The notes under the pieces: generated by a model
Databases searched by the model: none
Seen by the model: the letters and a program-made list of their open reading frames with translations, nothing else
What the model was told of the DNA's origin: nothing
Position numbers and translations under genes: made by a program
Assembly (NCBI RefSeq): GCF_029223525.1
Contig: NZ_JARHTQ010000005.1
Coordinates: 310,001 to 374,000, forward strand
Reading direction: 5' to 3'
Source: Streptantibioticus ferralitis
GTDB taxonomy: Bacteria; Actinomycetota; Actinomycetes; Streptomycetales; Streptomycetaceae
DNA: 64,000 nucleotides
Shown here: positions 17,180 to 25,919 of the stretch, piece by piece
Position numbering within the stretch: position 1 is the stretch's first letter
Layout of the letters: every line of letters begins with the position of its first letter

Positions 17180-17839
17180 TTACCGTCCGGGAACACGCAA
17201 CAGCCCCCTCTCGTACGCGGCGGCGACCGCGGCGGCTCGGTCCTTGACGCCGAGCTTGGCGTAGATGTGCAGCAGGTGGGTCTTGACCGTGGCCTCACTG
17301 ATGAACAGACGCGCGGCGGTCTCACGGTTGGTGGAACCGGCGGCGACCAGGCCCAGTACCTCGACCTCGCGCGGACTGAGCGGTTCCCGCTCTGGGGTAC
17401 GGACCTGGCCGAGCACCCGGGTGGCCACCGCGGGAGAGAGCACCGATTCACCCCGCGCCGCCGCCCGCACCGCGCGGACCAGTTCCTCCCGTGCGGTGTC
17501 CTTGAGCAGATAGCCGGTGGCGCCCGCCTTGACCGCGGGCAGCACATCGCTGTCGGTGTCGTAGGTGGTGAGCACCAACACCCGTGCGGGCAGGCCTCGT
17601 TCCGCCATCGCACGGATCGCGGCGACTCCGTCGAGCCGCGGCATGCGCAGATCCATCAGCACCACATCGGGGCTCAGCCGCTCGGCCAGCGTCACCGCCT
17701 CGGCGCCGTCACCCGCCTCGGCCACCACCTCGAAGCCGGGGTCGCCGTCGAACATCCCGCGCAGCCCGTCCCGCACCACCGGGTGGTCGTCGGCGATGAG
17801 CAAGCGGAGGGGCGCACCGTGCGCCGTGGACTCAACCAT
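17180..17839 (-). CDS. NarL/LuxR-family response regulator
   Basis: Two-component response regulator of 219 residues. The receiver domain spans about 11-125, with acidic pocket D17/D18 and the phospho-acceptor D63 in VVLMDLRMP. A LuxR-type helix-turn-helix at about 150-215 (LSPREVEVLGLVAAGSTNRETAARLFISEATVKTHL) binds DNA as a dimer. It is translated from the same message as the sensor kinase upstream, whose stop codon overlaps this start by 8 bp. The adjacent ABC exporter genes are the likely target. Confidence 0.93.
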   Translation of the reverse strand: MVESTAHGAPLRLLIADDHPVVRDGLRGMFDGDPGFEVVAEAGDGAEAVTLAERLSPDVVLMDLRMPRLDGVAAIRAMAERGLPARVLVLTTYDTDSDVLPAVKAGATGYLLKDTAREELVRAVRAAARGESVLSPAVATRVLGQVRTPEREPLSPREVEVLGLVAAGSTNRETAARLFISEATVKTHLLHIYAKLGVKDRAAAVAAAYERGLLRVPGR

Positions 17840-19169
17840 CGAGGCCGCCCCGGGTGATCGCGGGCAGCGTGGCGGAGACCGCCGTACCGCCGCCGCGCTC
17901 GGACTCGATCGCCAGCCGCCCGCTGAGGCCCTGCACCCGCTGGCGCATCACGGTCAGCCCGAACCCGCCGCCCGCCGCTCTCGCACTGCCCGGCTCCGGC
18001 AGGGTCGGCAGATCGAAGCCCGCGCCGTCGTCGCGAACGTCCAAGGTCACCACATCCTCCATGTACGACAGGGTCAGGCCGACCCGGGACGCTCCGGCGT
18101 GCTTGGCCACATTGGCGAGCGCCTCCTGCGCGGCGCGCAGCAGGGTTATCTCCACCTCGGGATGGAGCGGTCGGGCGGTGCCTGTGATGGTCAACTTCGC
18201 CTCGGTGCCGTGTAGTTCCCGCCACTGGCCGACGGCCTCGGCGAGCGCGTCGGGCAGCTCCGCGTTCTCCAGCGGCTCCGGACACAGTGCCCGCACCGCG
18301 CGACGGGCATCGGTCAGTCCCTCCCTGGCCAGCCGGGCCGCGTTCGCCAGGTGGCGGCGGTCGGCATCGTGGCCGCCGCGCTCCCGCGCCTGATCCACCG
18401 CGTGGAGTTGGGTGACGATCCCGGCGAACGCCTGGGCCAGGGTGTCATGGATCTCCCTCGCCATGCGCTGGCGTTCGTCCAGCACGCCCGCTTCCCGGGC
18501 CTGGCTGATGAGTTGGGCGTGCAGTCCGCGGTTCTCGGCGAGCATCGCCGCCAGCCGTACGTTGGCCGCGGTCAGGGCCGCGTTGGACTGCTTCCGGCGG
18601 TTGCTCTGCCGCTCGGTGATCCCGTCCAGGGCGAGCACCGCGCCGACCGAGACCACGTTGAACAGGAACGTCACCGCGAGGTTGAGGTAGGCCGCGGTGG
18701 ACGTCGGCAGCATTCCGCCGGTCTGTGAGACGGACACCGGCAGCGCGGTCACCAGCCCGCCGATGCTCCGCCAGCTCCCGCGCAGATAGCGCATCGCGTG
18801 CAGATATCCCGCGAAGCCGAAGTACCCGAAGACCGGATTGGCCAGGATCATCAGGAAGATCAGCGCGATCAGGCCCGCGAAGTGCAGCACGGTCAGCCAC
18901 AGTCGGCCGTCGGCGGCGCCGAGCCTGTCGTAGTGGTCATAGCGGTCCATCGCCGCCCGCAGCAGCAGCCAACCGAGCGCTGTGGCGGACAGGGTGAGGC
19001 TGTACGGGAAGGGTTTCGCGGTCGGGACGGGGACCGTGACGGCCAGTAGGACGGAGACCACCAGCGCCGCGTACGGCAGGTAGACCAGCATGGCCTGCAC
19101 GCGCCGTTCCCACATCTCCAGTCGATCGTCTTCGGACGTGAGCGGCCTACTCTCGACCGTGCCGAGCAT
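17832..19169 (-). CDS. Sensor histidine kinase (NarL-type, HisKA_3)
   Basis: Membrane sensor kinase of 445 residues with five or six hydrophobic segments in the first 190 residues and almost no extracytoplasmic loops, so it probably senses the membrane itself or a signal inside it. The dimerisation helix carries the phospho-histidine H241 in ERQRMAREIHDTLAQAFAGI. The ATPase domain has the N box NVAKHAGASRVG and the G box DDGAGFDLP. It belongs to the class that pairs with LuxR-type regulators and lies with the DesK/LiaS-like kinases. A GAAGGGA ribosome site precedes the ATG. The ABC transporter genes end 46 bp upstream, so all four genes form one probable operon. Confidence 0.92.
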   Translation of the reverse strand: MLGTVESRPLTSEDDRLEMWERRVQAMLVYLPYAALVVSVLLAVTVPVPTAKPFPYSLTLSATALGWLLLRAAMDRYDHYDRLGAADGRLWLTVLHFAGLIALIFLMILANPVFGYFGFAGYLHAMRYLRGSWRSIGGLVTALPVSVSQTGGMLPTSTAAYLNLAVTFLFNVVSVGAVLALDGITERQSNRRKQSNAALTAANVRLAAMLAENRGLHAQLISQAREAGVLDERQRMAREIHDTLAQAFAGIVTQLHAVDQARERGGHDADRRHLANAARLAREGLTDARRAVRALCPEPLENAELPDALAEAVGQWRELHGTEAKLTITGTARPLHPEVEITLLRAAQEALANVAKHAGASRVGLTLSYMEDVVTLDVRDDGAGFDLPTLPEPGSARAAGGGFGLTVMRQRVQGLSGRLAIESERGGGTAVSATLPAITRGGLDG

Positions 19170-19215
19170 GTTCGGTCCCTTCCCCCGGCTGTCTTCCCCT
19201 GGTGGTCTGCCGGAC

Positions 19216-20013
19216 TCACTCCCAGCGGAAGAGTTTGGCCGCCGCGCACCCGGCGACCAGGGCGAACACCGCCATTTTCGTCAGATCACCGGCGTGCGGC
19301 CAACTGCCGTGCCAGGCGTCCAGCACCGCCTGGGTGGCGGCGCCGCTGGGTATGAAGTCCCCGATGCGGCGCAGCGTGCCGGGCATCAGGTCACGCGGCA
19401 CCCACAGTCCCGAGAAGAACATCATCGGGAAGAAGGACGCGACACCGATGGCGTTGCCCGCCTTGGCGGACGGCGCCAGCGCCGCGAGCAGCAGGCCGAC
19501 GGCGAACAGCGAGGCCGCGGACATGACGAGGGCGACCAGAAACGCCAACGGCGCCTGCGGTAGCGCGATATGGAAGGCGAGCCGCCCGACCACCGCCACC
19601 AGCAGCAGGGAGACCACGGCGACGATGGCGTACAGGGTGACCAGCGCGCCCAATATCATCGCGGCGGGCGCCGGGCTCGCCGACAGCCGCCGCAGTATGC
19701 CCTTTTCGCGGTAGGCGGTGAGGACCGGGGTGATTCCGTTCGTCGCCAGCATGACGAGCGTGAAGATCACCATGACCGGCGCGTAGACCTCGATGGTCGA
19801 CAGACCGTGCAGTTTCGGCGTCGCCTTGCGGAAGGCGGGAACGGACCCGAGAATCGCCAGCAGCAGCACCGGAAAGGCGAGGGTGAAGAACGCCGCGGCC
19901 GGGTCCCGTAGGAACAACCGGCCCTCGGTGATGGTGAGTTTGCGCAGGGCGTGCACGGTGGTGCCGCTCGGTGCGGCGGCTTGGATGACGCGGTCGGTGG
20001 TGGGCGCGCTCAT
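19216..20013 (-). CDS. ABC-2 type transporter permease
   Basis: A 265-residue membrane component of an ABC exporter with six hydrophobic segments and the ABC-2 domain pattern (FLRDPAAAFFTLAFPVLLLAILG near the N-terminus, then FSGLWVPRDLMPGTLRRIGDFIPSGA). It forms the channel for the ATPase encoded immediately upstream; the start overlaps that gene's stop by 4 bp. Substrates of such pumps are usually lipids, peptides or antibiotics. Placement with a two-component system suggests an envelope-stress or antibiotic-responsive pump. Confidence 0.9.
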   Translation of the reverse strand: MSAPTTDRVIQAAAPSGTTVHALRKLTITEGRLFLRDPAAAFFTLAFPVLLLAILGSVPAFRKATPKLHGLSTIEVYAPVMVIFTLVMLATNGITPVLTAYREKGILRRLSASPAPAAMILGALVTLYAIVAVVSLLLVAVVGRLAFHIALPQAPLAFLVALVMSAASLFAVGLLLAALAPSAKAGNAIGVASFFPMMFFSGLWVPRDLMPGTLRRIGDFIPSGAATQAVLDAWHGSWPHAGDLTKMAVFALVAGCAAAKLFRWE

Positions 20014-20912
20014 TCGGTGCCTTCGGTGATGGCTGCGTAGGCGTCGTCCAGAGTGCGGTCGTGGATGCGCAGGTTGGCGACGACGATCTGGTTGCGGGCG
20101 AGTACGGCGGTCACCTCATCGGTCACGGCTCCGCTGCCGCTGACCGTCACGGTGTCTCCGCACTGTTCGACGCGGGCCACGCTGGGCAACGCGGACAGGG
20201 TCGCCAGGTCCAGTTCCGCGGTGGGCCGGAAACTCAGTGCGGTCTGCTCACCCGCGCCGAATATCAGCTCGGTGGGGGTGCCGGCGGCGACGATGCGGCC
20301 CTTGTCGAGGATGGCGGCTCGATCGCACAGCGCCGCCACCTCGTCCATGAAGTGCGACACCAGGACGACCGTCACCCCGCCGTCACGCATCTGCCGGACC
20401 AGGTCCCAGGTGGCGCGGCGGGCCTGTGGGTCCAGGCCGGTGGTGAGTTCATCGAGGAACACCACGCGAGGATCGCCGACCAGGGCGAGCGCTATGAACA
20501 GCCGCTGCTTCTGACCGCCCGACAGCTTGCCGAACTTCGTGTCGCGCTTGTCCTCCAGGCCCCACTGGGACAGCAGTTCGTCGGGGTCCCGGGGCCGCGG
20601 GTAGAAGGACGCGTACAGTTCGAGCGCCTCGTGGACCCGTAGGGCGTCGGGCAGATGGGCCTGCTGCAGCTGTACGCCTATCTGGCGACGCAGTTGCCGC
20701 CCCTGCCGCACCGGGTCCAGGCCGAGTACGCGTACCGAGCCTGAATCGGCGCGCCGCAGCCCTTCGACGCACTCCACCGCGGTGGTCTTCCCGGCACCGT
20801 TGGGACCGAGCAGACCGAAGATCTCACCGTCGTCAACGGCGAAGGAAACCCCGCCCAGGGCTGTGCGCCCGCCGTAAGTCTTGGTGAGGTCCTCAACCTC
20901 GATGACCGCCAT
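20010..20912 (-). CDS. ABC transporter ATP-binding protein
   Basis: ATPase of 300 residues energising the ABC-2 permease downstream. Walker A is GPNGAGKTT (residues 36-44), the signature is LSGGQKQR, and Walker B is VVFLDELTTGLD, where the usual LDEPT is LDELT. A C-terminal extension of about 70 residues follows the ATPase core, as in drug-exporter subunits of the DrrA type. The ATG at 20912 has GAGGAG 9 nt upstream; the longer open frame above it is not supported. First gene of the four-gene operon with permease, kinase and regulator. Confidence 0.92.
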   Translation of the reverse strand: MAVIEVEDLTKTYGGRTALGGVSFAVDDGEIFGLLGPNGAGKTTAVECVEGLRRADSGSVRVLGLDPVRQGRQLRRQIGVQLQQAHLPDALRVHEALELYASFYPRPRDPDELLSQWGLEDKRDTKFGKLSGGQKQRLFIALALVGDPRVVFLDELTTGLDPQARRATWDLVRQMRDGGVTVVLVSHFMDEVAALCDRAAILDKGRIVAAGTPTELIFGAGEQTALSFRPTAELDLATLSALPSVARVEQCGDTVTVSGSGAVTDEVTAVLARNQIVVANLRIHDRTLDDAYAAITEGTE

Positions 20913-21124
20913 GCCGATCAGCTCCTCGTCCGCCGTTGTCAGGCCACTCAGAGCCTCCCGCGCGGACCCTACGCCGCGCCTCGCCCGACCGGATAGGACG
21001 GCGCATCGGTCCGGTGGAAACGATGCGCCCACCGGCTGGTGGACAGCATCCACCGATCGGTTGATGCTCCGCCTCCACCTGGCAGGCAGCGGGCCTGCGG
21101 CCACGCGGGCCGCCGAGAACACGG

Positions 21125-21159
21125 CGGCGCCCACCCGGGGAATTCGCGGGTGGGCGCCG
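21125..21159. terminator. Hairpin terminator after chaplin gene
   Basis: A 12-bp stem (CGGCGCCCACCC at 21125-21136 with 21148-21159) around an 11-nt loop, 58 bp after the minus-strand chaplin stop codon. The rest of the gap from 20913 to 21217 holds the promoter region of the ABC operon and no gene. Confidence 0.75.
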
Positions 21160-21217
21160 TGCAGCAGGCCCTTCGGCCGTAGCGGACGCGTCGCGGGGGG
21201 TATGTCCCCGCGAGGGC

Positions 21218-21457
21218 TTACCGGTTGATGCAGGCGTTGCCGAAAGCGGGGTTCAGAATGCCGACGGCGTCGATCGTGTTGCCGCAGAGGTTGATCGGGA
21301 CCGAAACCGGCACCTGGATGACATTGCCCGAGATCACACCCGGGGAGCCGACTGCGGCAGCGGCGGCACCCGAATCGGCCGCAGCCAGTCCGGCACTGCC
21401 CGCGACAGCGGCCCCACTTACGGCGGTCACCACGAGAGCCTTGGCGATACGCGACAT
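21218..21457 (-). CDS. Short chaplin (hydrophobic aerial-hypha protein)
   Basis: A 79-residue secreted protein of the chaplin family, the amyloid-forming coat proteins that let aerial hyphae leave the water surface. After a signal ending near AAADS comes one chaplin domain: GSPGVISGNVIQVPVSVPINLCGNTIDAVGILNPAFGNACIN. The two conserved cysteines are C58 and C76. There is no second domain or sortase signal, so it is of the short ChpD-H type. The ATG is preceded by AAAGGA. Such genes are usually under developmental (bld/whi) control; nothing in the upstream sequence proves that here. Confidence 0.95.
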   Translation of the reverse strand: MSRIAKALVVTAVSGAAVAGSAGLAAADSGAAAAAVGSPGVISGNVIQVPVSVPINLCGNTIDAVGILNPAFGNACINR

Positions 21458-21818
21458 GCTCGAGTCCTTTCATGCATGAAGATCAGCGGATCACGCTCCC
21501 CGCCGACAGGCGGCTGGGACACTGACCAACGCACGGCTGCCCTATTTGTGGCGCAATGCCCCTCGAACAGGTGAATACCCGTGCCGCAGTCGGCGCAATG
21601 GTGACGTTCAACGGCTGAATCACCTGTTTCGCGTACCTCTCGCACCGTCACCAGCACTCCTCGGAGCCGCACTCCGCGATGCCCGCATGCCACCCCTCCC
21701 CATCCCACCGGCGGGCACCGCCCCGATGGAGCAGCGACACTCCCGCTCGCCGCGACAGACCGCCGCGGCGCACATAGCGTCACTTACGTCCCATTCGCGC
21801 GATTCGAGGAGCTCGATC
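21458..21818. promoter_or_regulatory. Shared divergent promoter region with repeats
   Basis: 361 bp between the divergent chaplin and polyhistidine genes, with no coding gene. It contains a 9-bp inverted repeat AACAGGTGA/TCACCTGTT at 21566-21574 and 21620-21628, and within and beside it a direct repeat GGCGCAATG at 21550-21558 and 21592-21600. These are candidate regulator sites for one or both genes. Confidence 0.45.
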
Positions 21819-22049
21819 GTGAAGAAGTCCCTTGCCCGAGGCGCCGCTGCCGCCTTCCTCTCCGCCGCCATCGTCCTGCCGCTGGCCGGCGTGGCCCAGG
21901 CCATGACTCCGACCTGGAACCACCCCGAGCACCAGAAGCACTGCCGCCACCACCACCATCATCACCACCATCACCACCACCTCTGGAACGATGGCTGGCA
22001 GGGCAACTGGGCCTGGGGCGGTCACCGCGGCTTCCTCGGGCACTTCTGA
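21819..22049 (+). CDS. Small secreted polyhistidine protein
   Basis: A 76-residue preprotein with a clear Sec signal (KKSLARGAAAAFLSAAIVLPLAGVAQA). The mature part of about 48 residues contains 16 histidines, including an unbroken run of 11 at residues 44-54 preceded by HCR, and ends in Trp/Gly-rich WNDGWQGNWAWGGHRGF. Free histidine runs bind Ni, Cu, Zn or Co, so an extracellular metal-binding or buffering role is a reasonable inference; I do not recognise a family. The GTG at 21819 has GAGGAG 7 nt upstream. It is divergent from the chaplin gene and followed by a strong terminator. Confidence 0.82.
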   Translation: MKKSLARGAAAAFLSAAIVLPLAGVAQAMTPTWNHPEHQKHCRHHHHHHHHHHHLWNDGWQGNWAWGGHRGFLGHF

Positions 22050-22076
22050 CCAGGCTCCATCCAGCGGCCTGTCGAT

Positions 22077-22108
22077 CGACGGTCCCCGGCAGTTGCCGGG
22101 GACCGTCG
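22077..22108. terminator. Hairpin terminator after polyhistidine gene
   Basis: A 15-bp perfect inverted repeat (CGACGGTCCCCGGCA at 22077-22091 with 22094-22108) separated by only 2 nt, 28 bp past the stop codon. Confidence 0.8.
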
Positions 22109-22180
22109 CATGACGGCCCTTCGGGTACGCCGCCGCGCGCTACCGCCGCCGGACCGCACCCGCGCACCACCGTCGTCGGA

Positions 22181-22330
22181 TCAGTCCCGACGCGCGCTCG
22201 CGTCCCGGCCGGACGCATCGCGCGCCACCTCCAGGAACCGTGCGACCAGGGGGCTGCGGTCATCGCGTGTGTGCGGCCTCGCGGATCCCCGTATGAAGAT
22301 CGAGATCGAGGTGTACGCGCGGCGGCCCGT
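22181..22330 (-). pseudogene. Possible LysR-type regulator C-terminal remnant
   Basis: On the minus strand a piece reading VHLDLDLHTGIREAAHTR, then one frame away DDRSPLVARFLEVARDASG and a stop, resembles the end of a LysR-family regulator split by a frameshift. There is no upstream portion. The likeness is weak and this could be chance. Confidence 0.22.
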
Positions 22331-22342
22331 GCTCGGGCGCCT

Positions 22343-22918
22343 CTAGGGGCGCCGCCCCAGCAGGCACAGCAGCTTGGTCTGGTCGTCCGCCCCGGCCGGC
22401 GGCTTCACCGCCGGCGCGAACAGACCGCTCTTGGACAGGCCCTTCGCATACGGTTCGACCTCGCGTAGACACGCGGTGGCCAGTTCTTCCGGCATCTTCT
22501 CGTCGGCGCCGATCGCCCGGGCCAGATCCCAGCCGTGGACGGCCGCGTCCGTGGTCATCTGGGCGCAGTAGGCGCTCGCCGAACTGTCCCCGTAGGACAG
22601 ATGGACCGTGCCGTCGAGTGCGCCCGGCATGCGGAACGCCTCGTAGGAAGCGGCTGACGCACGGTCCCAGGCGCTCACCGGGTCATCACCGAGCTGGTCC
22701 CCGTCGTAGGCTTCGCCGACGTCCGCGATGGTCGCCCCGTCGAGCACGAGGTCCGGCACCCAGAGCTGTTCGACGGTCAGGTGGTTCACCAGATCGCGCA
22801 CCGACCAGTCGGCACAGGGGGTGGGGGCGTCCCACTGGTCATCGTGTACGGCGTGCACCGCAGTGGTGAAGAAGTCGATCGCCTCTTCGTGCCAGCGCAG
22901 AATCTCGTTGTCAGCCAT
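22343..22918 (-). CDS. TIGR03086-type DinB/mycothiol-family metal-binding protein
   Basis: A 191-residue four-helix protein of the maleylpyruvate-isomerase/DinB group that is common in mycothiol-producing actinomycetes. Visible marks are DDQWDAPTPCADWSVRDLVNHLTVEQ, in which the histidine is a metal ligand, and TDAAVHGWDLARAIG with the second histidine motif. It may be a mycothiol-dependent transferase; no substrate is known. The ATG at 22918 begins the conserved region. The next gene upstream on the same strand ends 175 bp away. Confidence 0.82.
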   Translation of the reverse strand: MADNEILRWHEEAIDFFTTAVHAVHDDQWDAPTPCADWSVRDLVNHLTVEQLWVPDLVLDGATIADVGEAYDGDQLGDDPVSAWDRASAASYEAFRMPGALDGTVHLSYGDSSASAYCAQMTTDAAVHGWDLARAIGADEKMPEELATACLREVEPYAKGLSKSGLFAPAVKPPAGADDQTKLLCLLGRRP

Positions 22919-23093
22919 GTGCCGATTCTTCCCCTGGCCGCCCGCCGAGCGCATGGCGTACGCGTCCCGTTGCCGCTGTCCACCCGTCCGGTGGAACAGC
23001 CCTTCTCCCACCCGGCGGGTGCTGGGTACGACGGCACCGCCTTGGGGGCGGCACGTCCACGTGTCACCCCCAAGGCTGCGGTATCGGCCGCGG

Positions 23094-23792
23094 TCAGCCG
23101 TGCGGGGCGGTGCCGGTGTGCAGATGGACCACTCCGCCGTCGAGCGGACGCCAGCGGACGCGGTCCCAACCGGCGGCGGTGATGCGCGCACCGAGGACCG
23201 CCGGATCCGGCCAGGCTTCTATGGACTCGCCCAGGTAGGCGTACGCCTCCGGATTGCTGCTCACCCTGCGGGCGATCAGCGGGACGAGATGCCGCAGATA
23301 CGTACGGAACAGCGCGCGCCGCACCGGTGTCACCGGCAGGCTGAACTCGCACACCGCCAGCAGCCCGCCGGGCCGGGTGACCCGGAGCATCTCGGCCAGC
23401 ACCTGCGGGGCGTCAGCGACGTTGCGCAGCCCGAAGGATATGGCCACGGCATCGAACGTCCCTTCTGCGAAGGGCAGTTGGTGACCGTCAGCGACGACGA
23501 AGTCCATCGCCGGATGGCGGTGGCGGCCGATGGCCAGCATGCCTGCCGAGAAGTCGCAGGCGACGACCCGCGCGCCACGGGCGGTCAGCGCCATGCCGGA
23601 GGTGCCGGTGCCCGCTGCGACATCGAGGATCCGGCGGCCGGGCGCGGCCTGAACGGTCTCGGCCGTCCGGCGGCCCCAACTGTTCATCCGGCCGAGCCAC
23701 AACCGGGCACGCGTGCGGTCGTAACCTTGCGCGACCTCGTCGAACATGGCGGCGACCTCCGCCGGATCCTTCTCCAGACCTGCTCTGACCAC
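23094..23792 (-). CDS. menG: UbiE/MenG-type methyltransferase
   Basis: SAM-dependent methyltransferase of 232 residues with the family signature MFDEVAQGYDRTRARLWLG, SAM motif I ILDVAAGTGTSGMAL, and the UbiE/COQ5 hallmark FDAVAISFGLRNVADAPQVLAEM. This points to C-methylation of demethylmenaquinone, the last step of menaquinone synthesis. A paralogue acting on another quinone-like substrate cannot be excluded because no other men gene is nearby. The GTG at 23792 has AGGA 5 nt before it. Confidence 0.8.
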   Translation of the reverse strand: MVRAGLEKDPAEVAAMFDEVAQGYDRTRARLWLGRMNSWGRRTAETVQAAPGRRILDVAAGTGTSGMALTARGARVVACDFSAGMLAIGRHRHPAMDFVVADGHQLPFAEGTFDAVAISFGLRNVADAPQVLAEMLRVTRPGGLLAVCEFSLPVTPVRRALFRTYLRHLVPLIARRVSSNPEAYAYLGESIEAWPDPAVLGARITAAGWDRVRWRPLDGGVVHLHTGTAPHG

Positions 23793-23894
23793 GGTGTTCC
23801 TGTCTCTGGACAGCGGGTGACAACACTTCCATGCCCATGGCGGAAATGCTTCTCCCGCTCCTGGCCGGATCGTTACGGTCGGCCATGCGCTCCG

Positions 23895-25919
23895 TCAGCC
23901 GGTGACGTCCGCCGGGCAGAGCCGGTGTGCGCGGTGCTCACCGCGCAACGAGGCGTCGACGCAACCGCCGGGCAGCCCGTCGTGCGGGGTGGCGCCGAAG
24001 TTGGCGGTCACGGTCAGCGTTCCGTCGCCGAAGACGGTGCGCTGCAGCTGGTGGTCGCCGGTGAGGTAGCGGAACGAGGTCATGGGCTGGGCGCCCGCGG
24101 CCTGGTGCAGCGGGGCGAAGTACTTCTGCAGGGCGGCGAGTTCGGCGCCGTGCTGCTGCAACGAGGGGCCGTCCAGGACGAAGTTGAGCGGGATGTTGTA
24201 CAGCATGGCGAGCAGCGCGCGGGTGTTCTTCTGCTGCGGCAGCTTGTCGAACGACAGCTCCCAGCGCTCCACGTTGACCACCGAGTCGTGCAGCGCCGTC
24301 TCGTAGAGCGGAACCCGGTACCGCGGGTCGTACATCGCGGTGGCCAGGTCCGCGGGCAGGCCCACCGGCTTGAAGAAGGTCCCGGGCGCCTTGGCCGGGG
24401 CGTAGCCGCCCCAGGCCTGCTTGTCCTTCTCCAGCTTCCACAGGCCGTCCGCGACGGGCGTCGTGGAGCCGTGGTCGTAGGCCAGGACCTGGTTGGCCCA
24501 GGCACCCGCCGCCTCCGAGCCGAGGACCAGCTTGTCGTCACCGGACAGCCGCTTCATCCGGGCCAGCCGGTCGGCCCGGTCCTGGGCCTGGGTCATGGGG
24601 TGCGCGGCGCTGTGGTCCTGGTACAACTCGCCCGCGGCGTCCACGTCGAGGAAGTAGCTGTTGACGCCGTTGGCCGTCATCTGCCGGGCGCGGTCCGCGA
24701 GGTAGTGGCGGGTGGGCTCGGCCTGTTCGAACGCCTGCGAGCTGAGGTAGCAGCCGCGGCCGTGGAAGCCGCTCAACGGCTTGCCGTCCGGGCTCTGTAC
24801 ACAGAAGTCGGGGTACACCGTGCCGGGCCAGGTGGAGGTGGGGCTGTCCGAGGTCTTGGGGTCCTGGCCGTTGGCGAACGAGTCGTACGGGCCGACCAGA
24901 TACCCCGCCTTCTTGGCGGCGCTCACGGCGGCGGGGCTCATCGGTGAGTCATCGGCGTCGTAGCCGAGCCACATCCGGGAGACGCCCAGCTTCTTCAGGC
25001 GCGCGATGCCGTCGGGGGTACGGGCGTCGCCCCACAGGTAGGCGTGGAACGCACCGAGCAGCTTGGCGTTCTGCGGACTGGCGGCGATCTTGTCGCGCAG
25101 GCTGCCGAGTTGGCCGTGCTGCGCCAGCCAGCCTCGGTAGTCGACGGCCGTGGCGACCGGCGAGCCGTCGGTCAGGGCGAAGGTGACCGTGTAGTCGCCG
25201 GTGGCGTTGGCGCGTGAGAAGCGGTGGCTGGTGGTGGTGTGCAGCCGACCCCGGTCGGAGGCGAAGTGCAGGGTGCTGCCGATATCGGTGGGGACGAGGT
25301 AGCTGACGCCGCGCCCGCCGATGGTGTAGCCCCACATGGGCATGCTCAGGTCGGAGGACATGTCGGCGTCACTGCCCGCGAGCCCGGCCGCGGGCGAGTT
25401 CCAGAACCGGTCATGGACCGGAACGGAGAGCCCTTCACCGCGCGGGAACTGCACGGCGTCGGCGGCCGGGTCGGTGCCGGTGACCGGCCAGTTCAAGGTG
25501 GTGTCGCGGTGTGCTGCGGCGGTGATCTGCAGCCGTCCGTGGTCGGGGCGGGCGGTGAAGTCCAGCCCGGATCCGGAATAGCTCCAGTGGGCGGCGCCGT
25601 CGGAGACGGTGATACGTCCCGGTGTACCGGGAGCGGTGGCGGGCGCGTCGGACAGCCGCACGGAACGGCCGTCGTCGGTGCGCGCGGTCACCCGCAGGGT
25701 GGCCGTGTCGATGGTGGCGGTACCGCCCTGGACGGGGACGTCGACCCGGTTGCCGTCGACCCGCGGCGCGGCGGTCGGACGGGTGGGACCGGCATTGGCC
25801 GCGACACAGGTGGCCGCGGCCACCAGTGCGGTGGCGGCGGCCAGGAACGGAACAGCGCGCCGGACCCGGCCGCGCCTGCGATGCGTCGTCGGTACTTGCG
25901 TCATTCGCGTTGAGTGCAT
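23895..25919 (-). CDS. Secreted GH101/GH129-related glycosidase
   Basis: A 674-residue secreted protein. The N-terminus has an Arg-rich n-region and hydrophobic core (RRAVPFLAAATALVAAATCVAANA). A beta-rich domain to about residue 240 is followed by a barrel-like region with YFLDVDAAGELYQDHSAAHPMTQAQDRADRLARM and LVLGSEAAGAW. From memory these phrases match the glycosidases related to families 101 and 129, which release alpha-linked GalNAc-type sugars; the DVDAAG aspartate is the probable nucleophile. Substrate is inferred only. Two closely placed ATGs (25919, 25904) lack strong ribosome sites, so the start is uncertain. It stands alone and is divergent from the trypsin-like protease gene. Confidence 0.68.
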   Translation of the reverse strand: MHSTRMTQVPTTHRRRGRVRRAVPFLAAATALVAAATCVAANAGPTRPTAAPRVDGNRVDVPVQGGTATIDTATLRVTARTDDGRSVRLSDAPATAPGTPGRITVSDGAAHWSYSGSGLDFTARPDHGRLQITAAAHRDTTLNWPVTGTDPAADAVQFPRGEGLSVPVHDRFWNSPAAGLAGSDADMSSDLSMPMWGYTIGGRGVSYLVPTDIGSTLHFASDRGRLHTTTSHRFSRANATGDYTVTFALTDGSPVATAVDYRGWLAQHGQLGSLRDKIAASPQNAKLLGAFHAYLWGDARTPDGIARLKKLGVSRMWLGYDADDSPMSPAAVSAAKKAGYLVGPYDSFANGQDPKTSDSPTSTWPGTVYPDFCVQSPDGKPLSGFHGRGCYLSSQAFEQAEPTRHYLADRARQMTANGVNSYFLDVDAAGELYQDHSAAHPMTQAQDRADRLARMKRLSGDDKLVLGSEAAGAWANQVLAYDHGSTTPVADGLWKLEKDKQAWGGYAPAKAPGTFFKPVGLPADLATAMYDPRYRVPLYETALHDSVVNVERWELSFDKLPQQKNTRALLAMLYNIPLNFVLDGPSLQQHGAELAALQKYFAPLHQAAGAQPMTSFRYLTGDHQLQRTVFGDGTLTVTANFGATPHDGLPGGCVDASLRGEHRAHRLCPADVTG

